Shown in pieces: positions 6,447-12,301 of a stretch of DNA of 12,301 nucleotides. The stretch is taken from assembly GCA_013043915.1 (NCBI GenBank), contig JABEVH010000235.1, forward strand, positions 1 through 12,301. The letters run 5' to 3'. Both the position numbers and the translations under genes were made by a program. The stretch is from Pseudomonadales bacterium (GTDB lineage Bacteria; Pseudomonadota; Gammaproteobacteria; Pseudomonadales; Moraxellaceae). The notes beneath the pieces were generated by a model that saw nothing but the letters and a program-made list of their open reading frames with translations, did no database searches and was not told the origin of the DNA. Each line of letters starts with the position of its first letter. The first letter of the stretch is position 1.

Positions 6447-6992
6447 ATGGGCATTGTTGACCTGACTGAAGCAGAACTCGCAAAACTTCAATATTTCTTT
6501 GATCAGGAAGCAGGTGAAGATTGCCTGACCTTTTTAGGCACACACGGGTTTATCACCGCCCTCAGCGTTGGGCCTCAACCCTTAGATGCCTCGATTTGGT
6601 TGCCGCAGATATTTGGCGAAGAGGCAACGCCAGCTGACCTAGTTATGCTGATCCAGCAGTGGCAACAAAGTGTAGCCGCCCACTGCTACCACGATGACGG
6701 TTTATCACTTCCTTGCCCCTTGGACCCCCATGATGATGACCTGATGGACTGGTGTAGTGGTTTTATGGAAGCAGTATTCCTTGATGAAGATCGTTGGCAT
6801 GCCCAGCAAGAAGACCTCATCGCTGAATTAACGCTGCCCATGCTGGTCTTTTCTGGCCTGGTAGAAGACAGCGAACTACAAGCCCTGCAAAACAATCGCA
6901 AGATCAGCCGCCAAATGGCTGAGCGGATTCCCGACTTGGTTGCAGAGATCTACTTGCATTTCCATCCCGTCAATGCATCGCCCCAACCTTAG
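6447..6992 (+). CDS. UPF0149 (YecA/YgfB) family protein
   Basis: Conserved cytoplasmic protein of the UPF0149 family; its molecular role is not settled and I infer none. Diagnostic segments are THGFITALSVGPQPLDASIWLPQIFG at about 33-58, cited here only as the family GF-T-AL-VGP and S-WLP pattern, and WCSGFMEAVFLDEDRW (about 102-117) followed by AELTLPMLVFSGL. The 181 residues end without the cysteine-rich SEC-C metal-binding tail found in E. coli YecA, so this is the short form. The composition is acidic, with DPHDDDLMDW near 93-102. The ATG at 6447 is the first possible start after an in-frame TGA at 6414 and has no clear Shine-Dalgarno. Its 3' end overlaps the convergent receiver gene by 23 bases, with no terminator between them. 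It is divergent from the ygjP-like gene. Confidence 0.85.
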   Translation: MGIVDLTEAELAKLQYFFDQEAGEDCLTFLGTHGFITALSVGPQPLDASIWLPQIFGEEATPADLVMLIQQWQQSVAAHCYHDDGLSLPCPLDPHDDDLMDWCSGFMEAVFLDEDRWHAQQEDLIAELTLPMLVFSGLVEDSELQALQNNRKISRQMAERIPDLVAEIYLHFHPVNASPQP

Positions 6993-7341
6993 CAATCGCC
7001 ATTTCAAGCTCTTCAATTGAAAATGGTTTTTGTAGCGTCACATCGGCCCCCAGCACCCGCACCAGTTGCAAAGAATCTATATCAAGATCCGTTTTACTAC
7101 GCCCTGACATAGCGATGATGCGCAATTTTGGTTGTAGTCTTTTCATCATGGCAATCAGACTAACACCATCACGCTCCGGCATCACCAGATCAGTAATCAG
7201 CAGGTCAAAAGCCTGATTTTGCAGCATCTGCAAGCCATCCTCTCCATGATGCGACAATGCCACGTTATAGCCACTGGAAGTCAGCATATCTTCAAGAAAT
7301 TCACGCAATTGAAGATCATCCTCTACAACCAGTATACGCAT
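6970..7341 (-). CDS. single-domain CheY-like response regulator
   Basis: Stand-alone receiver of 123 residues with no output domain, so it probably acts by protein contact or as a phosphorelay intermediate or phosphate sink. The fold is complete: acidic pocket E7-D8-D9, phosphoacceptor D51 (LLITDLVMPERDG), S78 at the switch position (IIAMSG) and K104 followed by P105. The ATG at 7341 is preceded by GAGAGG at good spacing. The gene starts 15 bases after the stop of the large hybrid kinase on the same strand and is even in the same frame, separated by two TGA codons (7359-7357 and 7347-7345); co-transcription and a shared pathway are likely. The receiver is not a close copy of the kinase's own receiver (TDLVMPERDG against TDQVMPGILG). 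Its 3' end overlaps the convergent UPF0149 gene by 23 bases. Confidence 0.92.
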   Translation of the reverse strand: MRILVVEDDLQLREFLEDMLTSSGYNVALSHHGEDGLQMLQNQAFDLLITDLVMPERDGVSLIAMMKRLQPKLRIIAMSGRSKTDLDIDSLQLVRVLGADVTLQKPFSIEELEMAIAKVGAMH

Positions 7342-7356
7342 GGTTCAACCTCTCAC

Positions 7357-10300
7357 TCATGGGGGGGGGGTCTCAACATCCACAGGCTGTTGAGTATCCA
7401 GAACATCGCGTAATGCACGCAGTAACACATCAGCATCCAGTGGTTTACTCAACAAGGTCCAGGGTATGGCCTGCTGGCTGCGGCGTTGTATGAGATCAGC
7501 CTGAGCACTCAGCATGATAACCCGTAATTCAGGCAAAATACTTAAGGCTCGACGAGCAAGATCATAACCCAAGATTCCGGGCATAACTTGGTCGGTAACG
7601 AGTATATCTACAGAATCTCTATCTTTCTCCAGATTCTCCAGAGCGCGCAGAGGGTCTGTAAATACAAGCACCTGATAACCTTGCAGCGTCAGCAAATCAC
7701 TCAACATATGTGCTACCGCAACATCGTCATCCACCACCATAACTCGATGCTGCTGCATGGACACTTGAACATGAGCCAGCGGCACAATCAAAGCCTCTTC
7801 GGCAAGTTCATCGCGACACGGGAATAAAACCCTAAACGTGGTGCCCCTTTGTCGACTGGAGTCAACCAGAATATGCCCACCAAACTCATGCACAATACCA
7901 TGCACTACCGACAGGCCCATGCCACTGCCCTTACCTACTTCCTTGGTTGTAAAAAACGGATCAAAAATACGATGCAGGATATGAGGCTCAATACCAGCCC
8001 CATTATCTTCTACCGCCAATTCAACATAAACTCCCGATATACGGGCATGGCACGAAGCACAGTGCTGATTATGGACGTCCAGTTCACGCACCAGCACACG
8101 AATTTCCCCCTTCTCACCCAAGGCATCTCGCGCATTGATGACCAGGTTCATCACCACTTGCTGCAACTGCACATCATCGACAAGAACCGGATGAACAGTC
8201 TGATCAATATGAGTACGAATTCGTATAGAGGTAGGAACTGTGGGTCGTAACATACGAATAGCCGACTGCACCAGCATACTGATAGCCTGCACTTTCCCCG
8301 GGCTACTGCCGCCCCGGCTAAAGATCAGCATTTGAGCGATCAACTCCCGCGCACGTTCACCCGCAGCCTTGATCTGCCGTAAATAGCGCCCCTGTTTACT
8401 TTCAGGATCAGCATCCATCTGTCGCAATGCCAGGTCTGAATACCCCAGGATACTGGTCAAAATATTGTTGAAATCGTGAGCAATACCTCCCGTCAAATGC
8501 CCGATGGCCTCCATTTTCTGGGATTGCTGCATAGCTCGTTGCAACTGCTCGCGCTCAGATTCTATTTTTTTGTATTCGGTAATATCACGAACCATCGCCA
8601 TGATACGTAAGGGTTGCTGCGCCTGATCCCTGACCAGCCACTGCCGCACGCTTACCGGCACGAGTCTGCCATCGCGACGCAAATACTCCTTGCGATAGGA
8701 CTCGCAGTAACCTCGTTTTAAAATCTGTTCAACACGTACCAGATCATCTTCAGCATGCCAGATTTCTGGAGTCATTGATTTCTCAGGCATGCCTTGTACT
8801 TCGTCTGCGTTATAACCAACAACGTCAAGAAAGGCTGCATTAGCTTCTTCAATGACCCCTTCCAGAGACAATATGCAAATGCCATCAATGCTCGTGTCAA
8901 ATAAAGAGCGGTAACGCCTTTCTGACTGGATGATAGCCTGCTCAGCTTCACGCGAAGCAGTAATATCCTGTATAACACCTACCGTTCGAACCACGCGCCC
9001 CATGCCGTCAAGCTCAAAGCTGACATTGCATCGTAGACTGCGCAAAGTTCGGTCCGTACGAACAATGCGAAACTCCATGCTATAAGAGATTCCTTCTAAC
9101 GCACCCTCCACCAACCGCGCGCGCACCTGTTCGCGTTCATCAGAATGAATACGTAATAACAGCATTTCCTGACTGGCTGCAGGGCGATTATGGGCATACT
9201 CCAGAAGTTCATATAACTCATCCGACCAATAGAGCCCTCTTTCTGATCGGTTTTCAACCCAAGACCCCAAACCAGCAATACGTTGAGACTCCGCCAGCAG
9301 ATTACGACTCTGAACCAGTTCTTGCTGCGCCTGATGGCGTTCAGTGACATCTACCAGCAAACAGCGAATCAATAAGTGATGATCGCCCCTCGTCGCAACA
9401 GCACTCAAGGACAAACTTATCCGCATGCCATCAGCGCGCAAGTAATCTATTTCAATATTCTTGACCGCACCTTCCCTGGCAACCTGTAATAACAAACGGG
9501 CTGTTGTCTCCTTGGACTCAGGCGCCGTCCATTCATAGACGGAACGATCACGAATCGCATCCAGACGAGGCACTCCCAGAAAATCAAGAAATGGCACATT
9601 GGCATCCAGCACAAGACCATTCCCATCCAGAGCCAAAAAACCGGTATGCGTATCTGCTACTAATTGCCGATAAATCTGTTCACTTTCTTCTGCCAGTTTT
9701 TGCGAAGTGATATCGACCAGCAAACCTTCAATCTGTACGTTTTCTCCATCGAGAAAGACCCGGCCACGCTCAGAAATCCAGCGCACTTCGGAAGATGCAC
9801 CACGTATGCGGTATACCAGTTCGAAAGGCTGATTCGTGTTGATGGAGCGTTCTACTCGCGGAATCAGTGCTGCCCTGTCATCGGTATAAATGAGATGGCC
9901 AAACGAGAAAACATCACCCCGGGTAAAACTCTCTGCCTTAAAACCCGTGATCTTATGCGCTCCTTCGCTCATAAAGGTAGGGCGCCAGTCATGATGCAGG
10001 TTAAAAAGGCGGTACTGCCCATCCTGCCTCAAAATACCATGACCCACTTCACTGCTATAGCGGTAAAGAATACCTGAAAGGTTGCTAACCATTGACCGAA
10101 GTTGACGCTTACGTTCGTCCAATGCCTCCTCTACACGGCGCTGATCGGTGACATCCATGATTTGTTCAAGAAAAAGATTTCGGCCATCGCTACCCATTTC
10201 ATGGAAACGCAACCAGGTATTACCCCAACGCGTCAGCCCCGCATGCGTGCGGTAACTACGCACTATCGGCCTACTCTCATTGCCATGAGCTAGCCGTTGT

Positions 10301-11412
10301 AACTCATCCAGCAAACTGCTCTGCCCTTCAGCATCAGATCGTTCAGCCAATGAGCGCATCAATAACTGTTGTGCGGGGGTCTCAAAGAATCTCTCGTATT
10401 CTCGGTTCACCCGCAGAAGCTGACCATCATCTCGAATTAACGCCATGGCCGTGGGAGCATTTTCAAATAATGAGCGGAACAGTTGCTCATTGCGCTCAAG
10501 GTCCCTGGAAACTCTATGTAGCTCAGTGACATCCATGCCTACTGCTACCAGCTCGCGTCGTGAGTTCTGTGGATTGATATAAAGCCTATTATTCCATGAT
10601 ATCCAGTGTATGCTGCCCTCCCTTCCTACCACTTCAAGCTCTATGCGAAAAAGCTCAGAACCTAGCTGCAACGCAGCCCAAGCTGAATGCCAGCGTAGCC
10701 GATCGGGCTCCTGCACAAAATGATCAAGAAAACTCATGCCCATAGCGTGGGCTCGTTGCACACCAAATATCCGTTCAGCTGCCTCGTTCCACTCCAGAAC
10801 ATGCAAGGACTCATCCAGAACTATGATGCAGGTATCAGCCATACCAACCAACCGCCGATAACGCTCTTCGCTCGCCCGCCAATACTCTGTCAGCCGTTTT
10901 TGCGCCGTAATATCCCGCGACAATCCACCAACCAATTGCCCTCCCTGCGCGCCAAACAGTCGATGAGCCTCAACATGAATCCAGTAGACTTCGCCGGTAT
11001 GCCAGACCAATCGATGTTCCAAGTTCAACACATCGCCACGCATCAATCCCTGCAAAGCATCGCGCACGCGTTCCTTATCCTCGGGATGTACTCGTTCCAG
11101 CATTCTTTTTGGATGGGCTTGCAGCTCATCACGGCTGAGACCATAGATACGCAATACTGAGTCACTGACAAACAGCAACTGATTGGATGCCAGATCAGCC
11201 ACCCACAACACATCATGCATGCTGCCAAGCAACTGATCCAACTGTTCGGGATGCCGAGAAGCCAATTCCATCAAATTGGCTAGAAGATCTGACTGGTGCG
11301 GCAGCCTACGGCCTCTCAACCAAGGGTACAGCACCCTGGAGAACGCCAACGCTACTACGGCACCCAGCAGCATCAAAAAAAAACCGCTACCTACCAGCCA
11401 CCATGGTTTCAC
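7357..11412 (-). CDS. multi-PAS hybrid sensor histidine kinase with C-terminal receiver
   Basis: Large signal-integrating kinase, 1351 residues. One membrane segment (about 5-28) anchors it, with no periplasmic domain. Then come about seven PAS/PAC units, near 62-172, 183-298, 309-425, 438-573, 577-695, 700-820 and 828-948; most end in a DIT or DVT motif (SRDITAQ, GMDVTEL, MDVTDQR, VDITSQK, VDVTERH, QDITASR, RDITEYK). The kinase core has H979 (GGIAHDFNNIL), an N-box (N1089, N1093), G1 (DNGAG, 1136-1140) and G2 (GKGSGMGL). A receiver at 1222-1340 has D1228-1230, D1274, S1302 and K1323-P. Unusual: HxxHCxxCH (1114-1122) in the ATPase domain between the N and G1 boxes. The start is GTG at 11412, fixed by a TGA two codons upstream; AAGGTG is a weak Shine-Dalgarno. 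It is followed at 15 bases by a single-domain receiver, its likely partner. Ligands are not predictable; no LOV-type cysteine motif is seen. Confidence 0.93.
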   Translation of the reverse strand: MKPWWLVGSGFFLMLLGAVVALAFSRVLYPWLRGRRLPHQSDLLANLMELASRHPEQLDQLLGSMHDVLWVADLASNQLLFVSDSVLRIYGLSRDELQAHPKRMLERVHPEDKERVRDALQGLMRGDVLNLEHRLVWHTGEVYWIHVEAHRLFGAQGGQLVGGLSRDITAQKRLTEYWRASEERYRRLVGMADTCIIVLDESLHVLEWNEAAERIFGVQRAHAMGMSFLDHFVQEPDRLRWHSAWAALQLGSELFRIELEVVGREGSIHWISWNNRLYINPQNSRRELVAVGMDVTELHRVSRDLERNEQLFRSLFENAPTAMALIRDDGQLLRVNREYERFFETPAQQLLMRSLAERSDAEGQSSLLDELQRLAHGNESRPIVRSYRTHAGLTRWGNTWLRFHEMGSDGRNLFLEQIMDVTDQRRVEEALDERKRQLRSMVSNLSGILYRYSSEVGHGILRQDGQYRLFNLHHDWRPTFMSEGAHKITGFKAESFTRGDVFSFGHLIYTDDRAALIPRVERSINTNQPFELVYRIRGASSEVRWISERGRVFLDGENVQIEGLLVDITSQKLAEESEQIYRQLVADTHTGFLALDGNGLVLDANVPFLDFLGVPRLDAIRDRSVYEWTAPESKETTARLLLQVAREGAVKNIEIDYLRADGMRISLSLSAVATRGDHHLLIRCLLVDVTERHQAQQELVQSRNLLAESQRIAGLGSWVENRSERGLYWSDELYELLEYAHNRPAASQEMLLLRIHSDEREQVRARLVEGALEGISYSMEFRIVRTDRTLRSLRCNVSFELDGMGRVVRTVGVIQDITASREAEQAIIQSERRYRSLFDTSIDGICILSLEGVIEEANAAFLDVVGYNADEVQGMPEKSMTPEIWHAEDDLVRVEQILKRGYCESYRKEYLRRDGRLVPVSVRQWLVRDQAQQPLRIMAMVRDITEYKKIESEREQLQRAMQQSQKMEAIGHLTGGIAHDFNNILTSILGYSDLALRQMDADPESKQGRYLRQIKAAGERARELIAQMLIFSRGGSSPGKVQAISMLVQSAIRMLRPTVPTSIRIRTHIDQTVHPVLVDDVQLQQVVMNLVINARDALGEKGEIRVLVRELDVHNQHCASCHARISGVYVELAVEDNGAGIEPHILHRIFDPFFTTKEVGKGSGMGLSVVHGIVHEFGGHILVDSSRQRGTTFRVLFPCRDELAEEALIVPLAHVQVSMQQHRVMVVDDDVAVAHMLSDLLTLQGYQVLVFTDPLRALENLEKDRDSVDILVTDQVMPGILGYDLARRALSILPELRVIMLSAQADLIQRRSQQAIPWTLLSKPLDADVLLRALRDVLDTQQPVDVETPPP
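7361..7370. repeat. homopolymer tract of ten G
   Basis: Ten consecutive G on the plus strand (C on the coding strand) form the last codons of the hybrid kinase, encoding T-P-P-P just before its TGA and ending 19 bases before the receiver ATG. Runs of this length are prone to slippage in replication and to sequencing error. One base more would extend the kinase by a short tail ending about 25 bases inside the receiver gene; one base fewer would end it two codons later. Confidence 0.9.
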
Positions 11413-11455
11413 GAGTCAGGAGCACCTTCATTATGAGTACCCCCTACCATAGCGC

Positions 11456-11483
11456 AGGGCTGGCTGCTTGACCAGCCAGCCCT
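11456..11483 (-). terminator. long GC-rich hairpin between fad gene and hybrid kinase
   Basis: GGGCTGGCTG (11457-11466) and CAGCCAGCCC (11473-11482) form a perfect 10-bp stem around CTTGAC; an outer A-T pair makes it 11 bp. It lies 12 bases past the fad-like stop, so it most likely terminates that transcript or shields its 3' end. No T-run follows on either strand, so it is not a canonical intrinsic terminator. It is also 44 bases upstream of the kinase start and could act in that leader. Confidence 0.45.
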
Positions 11484-11494
11484 AGCTTCAACAT

Positions 11495-12301
11495 TTACTC
11501 AAAAATTTCTCCACGTTTGGCCATACGTTTGAGAATCTCAGGCGGTGTAAACCTATCACCATAACGTTGAGTCAGTACTTCAGCCCTCTCTATAAAAGTA
11601 TTCAAACCTATGTAGTTAATGAATTGCAGCTGTCCACCCGTCCATGGTGCCATGCCAATACCAAAGATCGATCCGATATTCGCATCAGCAACAGACCGCA
11701 AAACATCTTCTTCAAAACAACGTGCCGCCTCAATGCTTTGCCTGAACAATAAGCGATCCATCATCTCTGTAAACTGCTCTGGTGTCGGTTGAGCCAGATC
11801 TGCGTGGGCAAAACAAGCCTGCAGGCCATGCCACAATGATTTTTTACCACCCTGAGGGTAGTCATAAAAACCAACCCCTTCTTTCTTGCCTGGGCGCTTA
11901 AACTCATCACACATACGGTCAATAACAATCTCAGCAGGATGTGATGGATAGATCTTCCCCTCCGCTTCCAGATCTATACGGGTTTGCACTCTGACCTTAC
12001 GCCCAAGTTCCAGATTAACCTCATCCATCACCGCCAGAGGACCAATAGGCATACCTGCTTGGGCGGCAGCCTGCTCGATGGATGCTGCCGGGTAACCTTC
12101 TCCCAGCATGGCAACTCCCTCGTAGCAGTAGGTACCAAAAACACGCGAGGTAAAAAATCCACGGCTATCATTGACCACAATCGGCGTCTTTTTGATCTTG
12201 ATGACATAATCAAAAGCCTGGGCCAAAGCAGCGGGACTGGTTTTCTCACCACAAATAATTTCTACCAGCGGCATTTTGTCGACAGGTGAAAAGAAATGCA
12301 G
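11495..12301 (-). CDS. FadB/FadJ-type multifunctional fatty acid oxidation protein, C-terminal part
   Basis: The last 268 residues of a 3-hydroxyacyl-CoA dehydrogenase of the type fused to an enoyl-CoA hydratase in fatty-acid beta-oxidation; the rest lies beyond the right edge. The visible part opens with LHFFSPVDKMPLVEII, whose histidine matches the catalytic His of this family, so the first ATG in the window (12274) is internal and not a start. Next come TPIVVNDSRGFFTSR and GMPIGPLAVMDEV (first 3HCDH C-terminal domain), the GKKEGVGFYDYP turn, and a second such domain ending YGDRFTPPEILKRMAKRGE and a TAA. Two tandem C-terminal domains argue for the multifunctional FadB/FadJ form rather than single-domain HbdA-like enzymes. 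The NAD-binding and hydratase portions cannot be seen, and FadB cannot be told from FadJ, so no symbol is given. Confidence 0.9.
   Translation of the reverse strand: MHFFSPVDKMPLVEIICGEKTSPAALAQAFDYVIKIKKTPIVVNDSRGFFTSRVFGTYCYEGVAMLGEGYPAASIEQAAAQAGMPIGPLAVMDEVNLELGRKVRVQTRIDLEAEGKIYPSHPAEIVIDRMCDEFKRPGKKEGVGFYDYPQGGKKSLWHGLQACFAHADLAQPTPEQFTEMMDRLLFRQSIEAARCFEEDVLRSVADANIGSIFGIGMAPWTGGQLQFINYIGLNTFIERAEVLTQRYGDRFTPPEILKRMAKRGEIFE

Noticed and set aside
6283..6543. 86-codon minus-strand ORF across the spacer and the start of the UPF0149 gene
   Set aside because: No family recognised, no Shine-Dalgarno at its start, and half of it is antisense to the UPF0149 gene.
7357..7370. poly-G slippage as an on/off phase switch for the kinase
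   Set aside because: The tract is at the extreme 3' end, after the receiver domain, so frame changes alter only the last residues and cannot switch the kinase off or fuse it to the receiver.
7849..11160. several plus-strand ORFs of 60-146 codons opposite the hybrid kinase
   Set aside because: All are antisense to one continuous, fully conserved kinase frame; none shows a domain or a plausible ribosome binding site.
11387..11431. 14-codon minus-strand ORF beginning at the ATG at 11431, overlapping the kinase GTG start
   Set aside because: Very short, only a G-run as possible Shine-Dalgarno, and its stop lies well inside the kinase frame; probably chance.

Overview
The window reads as chromosomal DNA of a gammaproteobacterium with moderate GC. 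The strongest clue is the conserved block gacA/uvrY - uvrC - pgsA on the minus strand, with a GacA that looks closest to Pseudomonas-type sequences, and a PBP7-type PbpG next to it. UPF0149, YgjP-like and FadB/FadJ-like genes fit the same group. I see no mobile element, prophage, CRISPR array, tRNA or rRNA.

Layout. Positions 1-2788 (minus) hold gacA (TTG start), uvrC and the 5' part of pgsA, tightly packed; uvrC and pgsA share one base (TGATG). A 264-bp divergent spacer separates gacA from a plus-strand pair, pbpG (with an unusual polyhistidine segment) and a membrane-anchored PAS histidine kinase, 3053-5464. A YgjP-type metalloprotein gene follows on the minus strand (ends 5461) and overlaps the kinase tail to tail. 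A divergent 203-bp spacer contains a strong Shine-Dalgarno and a 28-codon ORF that could be a leader for the ygjP-like gene. The UPF0149 gene (6447-6992, plus) converges on and overlaps a minus-strand signalling pair: a 1351-residue hybrid kinase with about seven PAS domains (7357-11412) followed by a single-domain receiver (6970-7341). A long hairpin (11456-11483) separates the kinase from the 3' end of a FadB/FadJ-type beta-oxidation gene that runs off the right edge.

How the genes relate. Signalling dominates: GacA, one orphan kinase, and a hybrid kinase plus receiver that probably form one phosphorelay. UvrC (nucleotide excision repair) and PgsA (phosphatidylglycerol synthesis) are traditional but functionally unrelated passengers of the gacA transcription unit. 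The most intriguing regulatory hint is a textbook-like CsrA/RsmA hairpin (GGA in a hexaloop) before pbpG, directly opposite gacA, together with several GGA motifs in the gacA leader itself. GacA controls CsrA/RsmA activity in known systems, so a local feedback is possible but unproven. I found no convincing wholly new multi-gene system; the noteworthy items are small-scale regulatory features and protein oddities.
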